From JBFWRK01 sp050248955 (lineage in GTDB: Bacteria > Actinomycetota > Acidimicrobiia > Acidimicrobiales > Ilumatobacteraceae): a stretch of DNA of 64,000 nt. The number at the start of each line of letters is the position of its first letter. Position 1 is the first letter of the stretch. The notes beneath the pieces were generated by a model. That model was given only the letters and a program-made list of their open reading frames with translations, was not told the origin of the DNA and did not search any database. The translations under genes were made by a program, and so were the position numbers. This document shows, piece after piece, positions 44,808 to 54,169 of the stretch. The DNA lies in assembly GCA_050248955.1 (NCBI GenBank), contig JBFWRK010000020.1:10565-74564 (forward strand), read 5' to 3'.

Positions 44808-46096
44808 TGCGCGGCCGCCGCGAGCACGTCGGCGAAGCGTGCCTCCGCCCGCGCCCGCAAGCGCGGGAGGTGCTCCGAGGGGAACAGCCCATCGGTCGGC
44901 GTGAACCCCTTGAGGACCTCGCGCGCGAGCGTCACCTTGTGCACTTCCGTGGCACCGTCGGCGAGACCCATGTGGAACGACTCGAGCACCATCGCGGCAA
45001 AGGGCATCTCGTGGGAGACGCCGAGCGACCCGTGGAGCTGGAGCGCGCGCGACGCGACGTCGTGGAGCACCTTCGGCATGGCGATCTTCACGGCGGAGAT
45101 GTCGCCACGCACCTTCTGGTAATCCTGGTACTTGTCGATCCGCCACGCCGTGCGGAGCACGAGCAGGCGGAACTGCTCGAGCTCCAGCCAGGAGTCGGCG
45201 ATCATCGCCTGCACGAGCTGCTTGCGTGCGAGCGGCTCGCCCTGCGTCTCGCGCGAGAGCGCCCGTTCGCCCATCATCTCCAGCGCGTGGCGCACGAGGC
45301 CGACCGTGCGCATGGCGTGATGGATGCGGCCGCCGCCGAGTCGCGTCTGCGCCACGATGAAGCCGTCACCGCGCCCACCGAGCAGATTTTCCTTCGGGAT
45401 GCGTACGTCGCGGTAGCGGACGTAGCTGTGCGTGCCCTCGCCCTCCGGATGACCGTATATCCCGACGTTGCGGAGGATCTCGACGCCCGGCGTATCGGCC
45501 GGCACGACGAACATCGAGAGGCGCCGGTGGCGGTCCTCGTCGGGATCAGTGACTGCGAGCACGATCAGGAACGACGCGAAGTTGGCGTGCGACGAGAACC
45601 ACTTCTCACCGTTGATGACCCACTCGTCGCCGTCGAGCTCGGCGCGCGTGGTGAACCCCGTCGGATCGGAACCACCCTGCGGTTCGGTCATCGAGTACGC
45701 CGAGACGATGTCGTTGCGCAGGAGCGGCTCGAGGAACCGCTGCTTGAGCTCGGGCGTGCCGTAGTGGGCGAGGATCTCACTGTTCCCGGAGTCCGGGGCA
45801 TGGCAGCCGAACACGATCGGGCCGCTGTGCGTGCGACCCAGGCACTCGTTGAGCAACGCCAGCTTCACCTGTCCGAACCCCGCACCACCGAGCTCGGGAC
45901 CGAGGTGGCATGCCCACAGACCGCGTGCACGCACACGTTCCTGCAGCGGCGGGATGAGCGCCTGGCGAACGGGGTCGCGCATGTCCCACGCGTGCGCGAC
46001 GATCTGATCGACATCGACGATCTCGTCGCGTACGAAGTCGTTCACCCAGTCGAGCTCTCCCTGGAACGCCTCGTCGGTCTCGAACTCCCACGTCAT
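44804..46096 (-). CDS. Acyl-CoA dehydrogenase, ACAD10/ACAD11-like
   Basis: A 430-residue flavoprotein. The HAPDSGNSEIL segment near 103-113 and AYSMTEPQGGSDPT are characteristic of the ACAD10/11 subfamily. The C-terminal GATEVHK segment takes the place of the usual GGSE. In that subfamily, animal enzymes fuse this domain to an APH-type kinase and act on 4-hydroxyacyl-CoA; here the kinase is a separate gene at 46960. The ATG at 46096 follows AAAGGAG. It sits in an operon of APH-SDR-ACAD-LLM order. Confidence 0.88.
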   Translation of the reverse strand: MTWEFETDEAFQGELDWVNDFVRDEIVDVDQIVAHAWDMRDPVRQALIPPLQERVRARGLWACHLGPELGGAGFGQVKLALLNECLGRTHSGPIVFGCHAPDSGNSEILAHYGTPELKQRFLEPLLRNDIVSAYSMTEPQGGSDPTGFTTRAELDGDEWVINGEKWFSSHANFASFLIVLAVTDPDEDRHRRLSMFVVPADTPGVEILRNVGIYGHPEGEGTHSYVRYRDVRIPKENLLGGRGDGFIVAQTRLGGGRIHHAMRTVGLVRHALEMMGERALSRETQGEPLARKQLVQAMIADSWLELEQFRLLVLRTAWRIDKYQDYQKVRGDISAVKIAMPKVLHDVASRALQLHGSLGVSHEMPFAAMVLESFHMGLADGATEVHKVTLAREVLKGFTPTDGLFPSEHLPRLRARAEARFADVLAAAAQ

Positions 46097-46158
46097 GTCG
46101 ACTCCTTTCGTCTTCGCTCGTGGCGTGGTGTGGCCACGAAGCGCGCACTGTTGAGCGC

Positions 46159-46935
46159 TCAGCCCTTGGACATGAACAACGACGAGACCGACACGCCACC
46201 GTCGACGTTGAGGATCGTGCCGGTCGTGAAGCTCGACGCGTCCGAGGCGAGGTAGAGCACGGTGCCGACGATCTCCGCAGGCTGACCGAGCCGCTGCAAC
46301 GGGTACCGCGCCTTCGCGAAGTCGGTGAACGTCTCGACGTCCCATGCCTTGGAGATGTCGGTGAGGAACGGCCCGACCATCACGCCGTTGGATCGCACCG
46401 TCGGTCCGAACGACACGGCGAAGCCCACGGTGAGCGTGTTGAGCCCCGCCTTCGCGGCTGCGTACGGCAGGTCGGTCTTCTGCGGGTGGCATGCGGCGAT
46501 GCTGCTGATGTTGATGATCGAACCGCCGGCGCCGGACTGCATCCGCTCGCCGACGAGCGATCCGAGGTGGAACGGACCCTTGAGGTTGACGGCGATGACC
46601 TTGTCGAACAGCTCCTCGCTGACGGCAGCCAGGCTCGGGTACAGCGGCGCCATTCCAGCGTTGTTCACGAGGATGTCGATGTGACCGAATGCGTCGTACA
46701 CCTCGTCGACGAGCCGGTCGATGTCGTCCCAGCGTCCGACGTGGCACGCTGCCGCCAGCGCCCGACGGCCGGTGCGCTCCTCGACGACGTCGGCGAGCTC
46801 CTGGCACGCGGCGAGCTTCCGGCTCGCGATCACGACGTCGGCGCCGGAGTCCGCCATCGCCGCCACCATCTCGCGTCCGAGGCCGCGACTCCCACCGGTG
46901 ACGAGGGCCACCTTGCCCGTCAGGTCGATGTGCAT
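46159..46935 (-). CDS. Short-chain dehydrogenase/reductase
   Basis: A 258-residue SDR with TGGSRGLG (14-21), NNAGM near 90, a Ser in NISSIA and catalytic YAAAK near 160. The C-terminal VDGG is present. It lies between the APH kinase and the acyl-CoA dehydrogenase. In Pseudomonas levulinate degradation an SDR (LvaD) sits with a kinase (LvaA) and a dehydrogenase (LvaC), so a related alcohol/ketone step is suggested. Confidence 0.9.
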   Translation of the reverse strand: MHIDLTGKVALVTGGSRGLGREMVAAMADSGADVVIASRKLAACQELADVVEERTGRRALAAACHVGRWDDIDRLVDEVYDAFGHIDILVNNAGMAPLYPSLAAVSEELFDKVIAVNLKGPFHLGSLVGERMQSGAGGSIINISSIAACHPQKTDLPYAAAKAGLNTLTVGFAVSFGPTVRSNGVMVGPFLTDISKAWDVETFTDFAKARYPLQRLGQPAEIVGTVLYLASDASSFTTGTILNVDGGVSVSSLFMSKG

Positions 46936-46959
46936 GCCGCTCCTCTCGCGCCGCCGATG

Positions 46960-48042
46960 TCACGCATCGGCGAGGATCCGTGCCGCCCGGCGAGACAGCA
47001 TCCCGATGTTGTCGCCGCGCGTCGCCATCCGCTCGTCGGTGCTCTCGCCGCGCACGAAGCGCTGGTGCAGCTGCTGGAGGATGACGCAGGTGCGCCAGCA
47101 GGCGAACGCCTCGTACCACGGGAACTCGCTGACCTCGAAGCTGACGCGCTCCGCGTAGCGGGCCACGACGGCTGTCCGATCGGGTAGGCCCAGCGCCTCG
47201 AGACCGGGCACGTGGAGCGCCCGGTCGTCGGGCGAGTCGCCGGGATCGGGCCAGTAGTTGAGCAACGTGCCGAGATCCGCGAGCGGATCGCCGAGCGTGG
47301 CCATGTCCCAGTCGAACACCGACGTCACGCGGTCCGGGTGTCCCGGTGTGAACTGGCAGTTGTCGATCTTGAAGTCGTTGTGGAGGATCGCCGGCGGGGG
47401 CGACGTCGGCAGGCGGCGCTCCAACTTCGCGGCCGTCGCGGTCATCGCGTCGTCGAACTCGTCGGTGGCGACCAGCGCCCAGCGCTTGCGCCAGCCGGCG
47501 AGCTGCCGGGCGAGGTACCCGTCGGGCCGGCCGAGATCGTCGAGGCCGCAACGTGCGGCGTCGACGTTGTGCAGATCGGCGAGGGCGTCGACCGTCGCCA
47601 CACCGATCCTCGTGGCCGCGTCCGGGACATCGGCGAAGCTCGGTGGGAGCACCGCCCAGATCACCTCGCCCCGCCGGTACTCCGAGACGACGAAGTCACT
47701 GCCGACGACGCTGTGGTCGTCGCAGATCAAGTACGCCCGAGGGGCGCGGTCGTACTCCTGCCACAGCCTCGACAGGACCTTGAACTCGCGTCGCATGTCG
47801 TGCGCGCCAGGCGCGATGACCCCGAACGGCGGGCGACGCAGGACGAACTGCCGGTCCCCGAACCGCAGGAGATATGTGAGGTTCGCCGAACCGTTGGGGA
47901 ACTGCAGCACGGACAGGTCGGGGTCGGCGTCGAGCCGCGGCGCGAGGTACTCGGCGAGGCGGTGCCAGTCGAGCTCCTCGCCGGGGCGTACCGGAGCGAC
48001 CTCGGGAGGTGCCTCGAGCTGCCAGGGTTCCACGAGGGTCAC
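46960..48042 (-). CDS. APH-family phosphotransferase (ACAD10/11 kinase-domain-like)
   Basis: A 360-residue kinase of the aminoglycoside phosphotransferase fold. HNDFKIDN near 235 carries the catalytic Asp, and VFDWDMATLGDPLADLG carries the metal-binding Asp. This wording matches the kinase domain of ACAD10/ACAD11 and LvaA rather than antibiotic-resistance enzymes. These phosphorylate the 4-hydroxyl group of 4-hydroxyacyl-CoA. Its ATG overlaps the thiolase stop upstream by 4 bp. It fits with the SDR and dehydrogenase downstream. Confidence 0.85.
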   Translation of the reverse strand: MTLVEPWQLEAPPEVAPVRPGEELDWHRLAEYLAPRLDADPDLSVLQFPNGSANLTYLLRFGDRQFVLRRPPFGVIAPGAHDMRREFKVLSRLWQEYDRAPRAYLICDDHSVVGSDFVVSEYRRGEVIWAVLPPSFADVPDAATRIGVATVDALADLHNVDAARCGLDDLGRPDGYLARQLAGWRKRWALVATDEFDDAMTATAAKLERRLPTSPPPAILHNDFKIDNCQFTPGHPDRVTSVFDWDMATLGDPLADLGTLLNYWPDPGDSPDDRALHVPGLEALGLPDRTAVVARYAERVSFEVSEFPWYEAFACWRTCVILQQLHQRFVRGESTDERMATRGDNIGMLSRRAARILADA

Positions 48043-49184
48043 CGGGTGAGCACCGTGCAGGCGCTAATGCCCGGGGCGCCGTAGACGTGAGTGAACGCGA
48101 CGCGAGGGTTGCCGGGGACCTGTCGCTCGCCGGCAGTGCCGCGCAGCTGCACGACGTTCTCGTGCACCTGCCGCAGCCCGGACGCGCCGATCGGCTCACC
48201 GTTGGCGAGGCAGCCACCGTCGGTGTTGATCGGCAGCCTGCCGGCGATCTCCGTCTCCCCCGAGAGGATCAGGTCCGGTTGCTCGCCGTGCTCGCAGAGC
48301 CCGGTCTCGGCCATGTGCATCAGCTCGGCACCGGACTCCGTGTCCTGGATCTGCGCGACGTCCACGTCCGCCGGCGCGATGCCGGCGGCTTCGAACGCGT
48401 CGCGAGCGGCGTGCACCGTCGGACCGTCGCTGCGCTCCGGAGCGAGCGACGGGCTGAACACCTCGAACGTGCCGTAACGGCGGGATCGCATCACGCACGA
48501 CTTCAGGTAGACGGGGATGTCGGTGAACCGCGTCGCGAGATCCGCCCGGCACAGCACGAGCGCGACGGCGCCTTCGGCGGGCGAGCAGAACATGTACTTC
48601 GTCAGCGGCGGGCTCACCATGGTCGACGACTCGATCTCTTCGATGCTCAACGGCTGACGCCGCCAGGCGTTGGGGTTCAGCGCCCCGTTGCGGTACGCCT
48701 TCGCCGCGATCGCCGAGAGCACGCCCGGGTCGATGCCGTGGTCGTGCAGGTAGCGCTGAGCTTTGATGGCGAAGAACTGCGTCGTGAGCATCATCCCCGT
48801 CTCGCCGTACCAGTCGCCCAGCCCGTACGTCGCCGGATCGGCGTTGAACGCACCGGGCGGGTGCTTGTCGAAGCCGATCGCCATGCCGACCTCGTAGGCG
48901 CCCGAGCGAATCGCCCGGTCCGCCATCGCCAGGCTGCTGCCCCCGGTAGCGCATCCGTTGATCACGTTGACGAACTCGATCCCCGTGAGCCCCAGATCGG
49001 CCACGAGCGCGTCCGCGTTGCCGGCAGCAGCGCTGCCCCCGAACGCGAACTGCACGTCGGACCAGCCGATGCCGGCGTCCTGCAACGCTTGGCGCGCGGC
49101 GTACGCGCCCTGCGCGCGCCCGGACACGCCCTCGTGGCGCCCGAACGGATGCATCCCGATGCCGACGATCGCGACGTCGCTCAC
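48039..49184 (-). CDS. Thiolase-family protein (SCP-x/lipid-transfer-protein type), Cys present
   Basis: A 381-residue thiolase fold. NGCATGGSS supplies the nucleophile Cys78. The C-terminal NGEPIGASG replaces the usual GHP with GEP, so the conserved His is Glu (near residue 330). Family members cleave 3-oxoacyl-CoA or act as carbon-carbon lyases with a DUF35 partner. The DUF35 gene precedes it with a 4-bp overlap. It is upstream of the APH-SDR-ACAD module. Confidence 0.87.
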   Translation of the reverse strand: MSDVAIVGIGMHPFGRHEGVSGRAQGAYAARQALQDAGIGWSDVQFAFGGSAAAGNADALVADLGLTGIEFVNVINGCATGGSSLAMADRAIRSGAYEVGMAIGFDKHPPGAFNADPATYGLGDWYGETGMMLTTQFFAIKAQRYLHDHGIDPGVLSAIAAKAYRNGALNPNAWRRQPLSIEEIESSTMVSPPLTKYMFCSPAEGAVALVLCRADLATRFTDIPVYLKSCVMRSRRYGTFEVFSPSLAPERSDGPTVHAARDAFEAAGIAPADVDVAQIQDTESGAELMHMAETGLCEHGEQPDLILSGETEIAGRLPINTDGGCLANGEPIGASGLRQVHENVVQLRGTAGERQVPGNPRVAFTHVYGAPGISACTVLTR

Positions 49185-49684
49185 GGTGCCCCCCTCTGCG
49201 TGCTCTCGGCATCGGAAGCGCCCAATGCTCGCTGCCGGCCGACCGGCGCGAACGCGTACGTGAGGACGGGCCCGGATTCGTCACGATGGAGCTGCTCGAG
49301 GACGAGCGTCATCTCGTCGCCGACGGCCAGCGAGGTCGGGCATTCGGTTACGATGCGGCTCTCGACCAACACGCGGTGGTCGAGATCGACGTAGCCGACG
49401 GCGTACGGGACGAACGGTCGCTCGTCCGCGCGGAGGTACGGCGTCTTCGGCGGGAACGCCTGGACGGTGAAGCCCCACAGCGTCCCGGTCCGCGGCAGCG
49501 GCACCGTCACCACGTCGTCGCCGGCGCACCGGGGGCACGAACGTTGCGCCGGGAACGTCACCGCGTCGCACGCCACGCACCTCGATCCGGCGAGTGCGAT
49601 CTGGTCACCGGCGACGTCGAACAGCGCCTCGTCGATCAGGCGTCCGCCCGTCTGCGCGACATCGGTCGACGACGTGCTCGTCAT
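49181..49684 (-). CDS. OB-fold DUF35/zinc-ribbon protein, thiolase partner
   Basis: A 167-residue protein. A zinc ribbon uses CVAC and CPRC (near 36 and 50), followed by an OB-fold with LWGFTVQAFPP. DUF35 proteins bind acyl-CoA and form complexes with thiolase-like enzymes. The ATG at 49684 is chosen. It is the first gene of the DUF35-thiolase-APH-SDR-ACAD-LLM operon, with a TCATGA site 96 bp upstream. Confidence 0.87.
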   Translation of the reverse strand: MTSTSSTDVAQTGGRLIDEALFDVAGDQIALAGSRCVACDAVTFPAQRSCPRCAGDDVVTVPLPRTGTLWGFTVQAFPPKTPYLRADERPFVPYAVGYVDLDHRVLVESRIVTECPTSLAVGDEMTLVLEQLHRDESGPVLTYAFAPVGRQRALGASDAESTQRGAP

Positions 49685-49779
49685 CGGATCGTCTCCTCGG
49701 CGGTGGTCGTCGACATGCTCACCCCTCACTGTGCTGCGACGAGCCCACGTTAGCCGTCGTCCGTGCGCACGGTCAACTT

Positions 49780-49794
49780 TCCTCATGATAATTA
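49780..49794. promoter_or_regulatory. TCATGA palindrome site B
   Basis: TTCCTCATGATAATTA contains TCATGA at 49783-49788. It lies between the GntR stop and the start of the DUF35-thiolase operon, in promoter position for that operon. Confidence 0.6.
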
Positions 49795-49798
49795 CGGG

Positions 49799-50578
49799 TC
49801 ACTTCCACTCGACGAGATCCGTCATGCGTCCGTCCCAATGGGCCCGATAGACGGGATCCAGTCCGGCGATGTGGGCGCGCATCGCGTCGTGCGCTCGCTC
49901 CGCGTCGCCGGCGAGGATCGCTGCTGCGATCTCGTGGTGGTCGCAGTCGATCAGCTCGCGGATCTCGAACGGGTCGACGCGGAGCAGCACGTGGGTGCGG
50001 ACGATGTCAGCGACGGCGAGCGTGATCATCCGCAGGATCCGATTGTCGTCCAGCTCGAGGACGGCGAAGTGGAGCGCGTTGGAGTGCTCCATGTACGCGC
50101 CCCGGTCGTCGCCGTCGTCGAAGCGCTCCAGGTGCGGCGCCATCAACGCGGCGACCCGCTCACGGTCGGGGTTCGCGGCCGCGCGGCCCGCCGACGCGGG
50201 CTCGAGTGCCTGCCAGCTGCGCATCAGCTCGTCGTACGTCGCGCCGGTGAGGTGGAAGTACAACGTCATCGTCCGCGCCAGGTTCGCCGACTCGGCACGC
50301 CCGACGATCGGGCCGCCCCCGGGGCCTCGCCTGATGTGGACGATGCCCTGGGCCTCCAACAGACGGAGCGCCTCGCGCATCGACTCCCGGCTCACGCCGT
50401 ACTCGTCCAGCAGCTCCGCCTCGAGCGGGAGACGGTCCCCCGGCCGCAGTCCCCGCGCCACGACGTCGCGCACGATGGCGAACGCGACCCGCTCGGACGT
50501 CTTCGAGATCTCGCGCTGGTGGATCAACACGTACGGCGTGTCCGCGAAGTCCGATCGCTCGCTCGCGCTGTCTGTCAC
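49799..50578 (-). CDS. GntR-family regulator, FCD (FadR-type) subgroup, copy 1
   Basis: A 259-residue protein. The winged helix (about 20-90) has LRPGDRLPLEAELLDEYG, then SRESMREALRLLE as recognition helix. The C-terminal FCD helical domain (about 105-245) has His and Asp positions suited to a metal-bound carboxylate ligand. It is a paralogue of the regulator at 57387-58172, with nearly identical recognition helices. A TCATGA palindrome 41 bp upstream of its start suggests autoregulation. It probably represses the surrounding catabolic operons until an acyl-type ligand is bound. Confidence 0.9.
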   Translation of the reverse strand: MTDSASERSDFADTPYVLIHQREISKTSERVAFAIVRDVVARGLRPGDRLPLEAELLDEYGVSRESMREALRLLEAQGIVHIRRGPGGGPIVGRAESANLARTMTLYFHLTGATYDELMRSWQALEPASAGRAAANPDRERVAALMAPHLERFDDGDDRGAYMEHSNALHFAVLELDDNRILRMITLAVADIVRTHVLLRVDPFEIRELIDCDHHEIAAAILAGDAERAHDAMRAHIAGLDPVYRAHWDGRMTDLVEWK

Positions 50579-50612
50579 GGCCGCTTCTTCGCGACGCGGT
50601 ACGCTGTTCCAT

Positions 50613-50632
50613 AGTTCATCATGATATTTTAG
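50613..50632. promoter_or_regulatory. TCATGA palindrome site C
   Basis: GTTCATCATGATATTTTA contains TCATGA (50619-50624), 41 bp upstream of the GntR1 start and 81 bp upstream of the divergent NTF2-like gene. Confidence 0.6.
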
Positions 50633-50704
50633 CCGGTGTCGATCCGGTCAACCGCCGATCGGCGTGCGATCGTCCGGCGCCGGCGGACAGCGAGGGTTCG
50701 CAGC

Positions 50705-51145
50705 ATGAGCGACGACGATGCATCGGCGCTCCGGCGCCTGATCGAACGGCAGCCGATCGAGGACACGCTCCTGCGATATGGGTCGTCGATCGACGACCAG
50801 GACTTCGCCACGCTGCGCGCACTTCTCTGCGACGACGTCCACGCTCGGTACGGCGACACCGTCATCGACGGCGCCGACGCCGTGGTCGCGTGGATCGTCG
50901 CTGCCACGGCGGCTCGCTCGTGGTCGCACCACTTCCTGTCGGTGTACCGCGTCGACTTCCTCGACGACACGACCGCCACTGCGCTCACCTACCACACATC
51001 GCACCACGTCGCGCGGGCCACGCCCGATCGGTGCGCGCGGACGGTCGCCCGGTACGTCGACACCGTCCGCCGGGTCGACGGCGCGTGGAAGATCGCCGCG
51101 AAGGTGATGCACGTCGGCTGGACCGGCGACGCCGTCAGCCGATGA
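50705..51145 (+). CDS. SnoaL/NTF2-like protein
   Basis: A 146-residue protein of the NTF2-like cone fold (SnoaL_4 type). It has LIERQPIEDTLLRYGSSIDD at the N-terminus, an AAARSWSHHFLS segment and the C-terminal VDGAWKIAAKVMHVGW. Related proteins are small isomerases, dehydratases or ring-hydroxylating enzyme subunits; the reaction is unknown. The C-terminus overlaps that of the convergent CoA-transferase gene by 11 bp. Confidence 0.82.
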   Translation: MSDDDASALRRLIERQPIEDTLLRYGSSIDDQDFATLRALLCDDVHARYGDTVIDGADAVVAWIVAATAARSWSHHFLSVYRVDFLDDTTATALTYHTSHHVARATPDRCARTVARYVDTVRRVDGAWKIAAKVMHVGWTGDAVSR

Positions 51146-52352
51146 CACCCTCGTAGCGAAGGCGCGCGATCGTCGCGCGGTCCACCCCGAGCGTGCCGAG
51201 CACGCTGTCGGTGTCCGCGCCGTGCCGCGGGGCCTTCCCCAGGACCGCGGCCTCCTGGTCGAACTGCGCGGGCGCAGGCACGAGGACGACCGTGCCGCCG
51301 TCACCGTGCTCGATCCGCTGCACATAGCCGTTCGCGCGTGCCTGCTGGTCGTGCTGCAGCTCACCGGGGCTGCGCAGCACGTCCCACTGCCCGCTCTGCT
51401 GCGAGAGGAGCGTGCACCACTCGTCGAGCGTGCGCTCCGCGAACAGCTCGTCGAGCATCGCAATGCACGCCGCGGCGTTGCGCGCCCGGGCCTCGCTGTC
51501 GGTGAAGCGCTCGTCGACGAGCCAGTCGACCTTGTCCACGAGGACACAGAACTCCGGCCAATAGCGGTCCGCCTGCATGAACCCGAGGGCGACGAAGTGA
51601 CCGTCCTTGGTGCGGTACTGGTTCACGAGGGGGTTGTTCGCCGCGAGGTGGTGCTGACGCGGCAGGTCCTCGACGTCGAGCACGCTCGTGCCGGAGATCG
51701 CCATGCCCATCGCCCACAGCCCCGCCGACAGCAACGAGACGTCGACGACCGTTCCCCGCCCGGTGCGCTCCCGCTGGAACAACGCCGTCCCGATGGCCCC
51801 GGCGAGCGCGCTGCCCGACTGCAGGTCGCCGAAGCCGGGCCCCGGCATCGACAGCGGATAGTCGGAACCCGGCGGTGTGACGCCGATCGCGGCACCGGCA
51901 CGACCCCAGTAGGTGACGCCGTCGAACCCGCCACGCTCCGCTTCCGCACCACTCGGCCCGTTGGCGCTGCCGCGGCCGTACACGACGCGCGGGTTCCGCG
52001 CCATCACGTCGTCGGGCTCGATGCGCAGCTTGCGCCGGACGGCGGGCAGGAAGTTCGTGAGGAAGACGTCCGATCCCTCGACGAGCCGCATGAGCAGCTC
52101 GCGGCCCTCCGGACGGGCGATGTCGAGCGAGACGGTGCGCTTGCCGCGATTCACCGCTTCCCACAGATGCGACACGCCGTTGACCTTCGCGGGCACCCCC
52201 CACGCTGCGGTGTGACGCGCCGGATCACCGAAGCGAGGGTGCTCGACCTTGATCACGTCTGCACCCCAGTCACCGAGGATCGCGGCGGCGGCTGGCACGA
52301 AGACGTAGCTCGCGAGCTCGACGACCCGGACACCCTCGAGTGGCTTGGTCAT
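51135..52352 (-). CDS. Family III CoA-transferase (CaiB/BaiF type)
   Basis: A 405-residue protein with GDWGADVIKVEHP near 27-39 and the catalytic Asp176 in GFGDLQSG. The family moves CoA between carboxylic acids through an aspartyl-CoA thioester. It probably activates the pathway's acid. A TCATGA site lies 44 bp upstream of its start. A decayed homologue lies at 60812. Confidence 0.9.
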   Translation of the reverse strand: MTKPLEGVRVVELASYVFVPAAAAILGDWGADVIKVEHPRFGDPARHTAAWGVPAKVNGVSHLWEAVNRGKRTVSLDIARPEGRELLMRLVEGSDVFLTNFLPAVRRKLRIEPDDVMARNPRVVYGRGSANGPSGAEAERGGFDGVTYWGRAGAAIGVTPPGSDYPLSMPGPGFGDLQSGSALAGAIGTALFQRERTGRGTVVDVSLLSAGLWAMGMAISGTSVLDVEDLPRQHHLAANNPLVNQYRTKDGHFVALGFMQADRYWPEFCVLVDKVDWLVDERFTDSEARARNAAACIAMLDELFAERTLDEWCTLLSQQSGQWDVLRSPGELQHDQQARANGYVQRIEHGDGGTVVLVPAPAQFDQEAAVLGKAPRHGADTDSVLGTLGVDRATIARLRYEGVIG

Positions 52353-52392
52353 GATCGCTGCACGTGCGGTTCAGTCATTCGACGGGTCCTAA

Positions 52393-52408
52393 ACATCATG
52401 ATGATTAT
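52393..52408. promoter_or_regulatory. TCATGA palindrome site D
   Basis: ACATCATGATGATTATG contains TCATGA (52396-52401), 44 bp upstream of the CoA-transferase start. It is the best match to ATCATGAT with extended symmetry. Confidence 0.65.
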
Positions 52409-52453
52409 GGCGGCACGGCCCGCGACGTGTCAACGGCGCACGCCCGGGCGCCG

Positions 52454-54169
52454 TCACAACTTGTCGAAGATCTCCGAGCCACCGAGGAGCACGGCGAGGA
52501 ACACCCCGGCCATTGTCACGCCCGTCATCACGAGGGCGATCGCCGCCACGGTGGGGTACGACCCACTGACCCACTGGTCGTACAGCACCGTGCCCATCAC
52601 CTGGGTCGTCGGCGCGCGCACGAGGAGCGACGCGGAGAACTCGTGGGTCAGCAGCACGAACATCAACGCCGCCGCGCCGCCGATCGTCGAGCGCAGCAGG
52701 GGGACGATGATCTGCAGGTTCGTGCGGATCGCGCCGGCACCGCTGACCCGGGACGCTTCGACGTACGCCTCACCGAGGGCGATCATCCCCGAGAGCAGCA
52801 TCCGGGTCGCGAACGGCAGCATGAGCGTGACGTACACGAGGATGATCACCCAACGCGTGCCGTAGAGGATGAACGGCTCCTGGGTGTACGCGAGCAGGAA
52901 GCCGACGCCGAACACGACGGCCGGCACACCCAGCGGCAACGTGACGATGAGGTCGATCGCCGACCGCACGACGCGGTACTTGCGCCTCTTCAGGAGCAGT
53001 GAGGCGGTGAGGAAGCCGATCGGCAGCACGATGGCGACCGCACCGATCGACGCGACGAGGCTCGTGGTGATGGCCCGCGTCACCCCCGGTTGGTCGAAGA
53101 TGTACCGGAAGTTGTCGAGCGTGAGCTCGTCGAGGTTGACGTCGGCGGTCCAGAACTTCGAGCAGGCCACAATCGCCAGCGCCGACAGGGGGAGCACCGT
53201 GCTCACGAGCCCGTACACGACGATCAGCGCGGCGGCCGCACGCGACGGCCTGGTGTTGGAGCGGAACGCCTTGCCGCCATGGGTGACGAAGCGTGTCCGG
53301 TCGCCGAGGATCACGCGCTGCACGATCACCACCGCGATGCCGAAGACCAGCAGCGGCGAGCCGATCGCCGCCGCGGTGGCGTAGTCGACAGGGATCTGCG
53401 CGACCGAGAAGTACATGTCGGTGGTCAGCACGCGGATGCCCGAGTTCGTCCCCAACAGCAGCGGAGCCGTGAACTGGCCGAGACCGAGCAGCAGCGCGAC
53501 ACCGCCGCCGTAGAGCAGAACGGGCCGCAGCAGCGGCAGCGTGACTCGGAAGAAGACGCCGAGCGCACTCGAGCCGCTCACCTGCGCAGCTTCGACGAGC
53601 TCGGTGTTGATGTTCGCGAACCCGGCGCTCACGAACAGGTACACGAACGAGGTGAGGCCGAATCCGGTGAGCAGGATGATCCACGGCAGCGTGTAGACGT
53701 CGATCGGTCCCTCGTCGAGATCCGACCACCAGGGCAGCAGCCGGAGCAGCGCGTTGCCGTACCCCGGACGGGGCGAGAACAGGAACGACCATCCGGTCAC
53801 GGCTGCGACGGCCGGCACGACGATCGGTAGCACCGGCAGCGCACGCAGCCATCCCAACCGCCGGGGGAGCCGCGTCGACGCCCACGCGAGCAGCGTTCCG
53901 AGCACGAGGGCGATCACCAGTGAGCCCATCGCCAACCCGATCGTCGTCGTCAGCGTGCGCCAGATCCGCGGCCGCTCGATCGCCCTGCGGTACCCCTCGG
54001 CGCCGTCCTCGAAGGCGAGTTGCTGCAGTCGGAACAACGGCACCAGCACGAGGTACGACAACCCGGCGAGGAGACCCAGTGTGCCGACCCAGCCGAGGAG
54101 CCGCCCGGAGCGGGCGCGAAGGGCCTCGGTTCGGATCGGCGCGTCAAGCGCAGCGGTGGCGGTCGTCAT
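52454..54169 (-). CDS. Iron-type ABC transporter permease (two fused BPD domains)
   Basis: A 571-residue permease with about twelve membrane helices in two BPD_transp_1 halves, as in FbpB/ThiP. An EAA-like loop (EAAQVSGSSALGVFFRVTLPLL) lies in the first half and (EASRVSGAGAIRTNLQIIVPLL) in the second. It works with the binding protein 131 bp upstream. The ATPase is not encoded here; the candidate is at 41598-42728. The ligand could be iron(III), a phosphonate or a polyamine-like acid; it is not identifiable. Confidence 0.9.
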   Translation of the reverse strand: MTTATAALDAPIRTEALRARSGRLLGWVGTLGLLAGLSYLVLVPLFRLQQLAFEDGAEGYRRAIERPRIWRTLTTTIGLAMGSLVIALVLGTLLAWASTRLPRRLGWLRALPVLPIVVPAVAAVTGWSFLFSPRPGYGNALLRLLPWWSDLDEGPIDVYTLPWIILLTGFGLTSFVYLFVSAGFANINTELVEAAQVSGSSALGVFFRVTLPLLRPVLLYGGGVALLLGLGQFTAPLLLGTNSGIRVLTTDMYFSVAQIPVDYATAAAIGSPLLVFGIAVVIVQRVILGDRTRFVTHGGKAFRSNTRPSRAAAALIVVYGLVSTVLPLSALAIVACSKFWTADVNLDELTLDNFRYIFDQPGVTRAITTSLVASIGAVAIVLPIGFLTASLLLKRRKYRVVRSAIDLIVTLPLGVPAVVFGVGFLLAYTQEPFILYGTRWVIILVYVTLMLPFATRMLLSGMIALGEAYVEASRVSGAGAIRTNLQIIVPLLRSTIGGAAALMFVLLTHEFSASLLVRAPTTQVMGTVLYDQWVSGSYPTVAAIALVMTGVTMAGVFLAVLLGGSEIFDKL

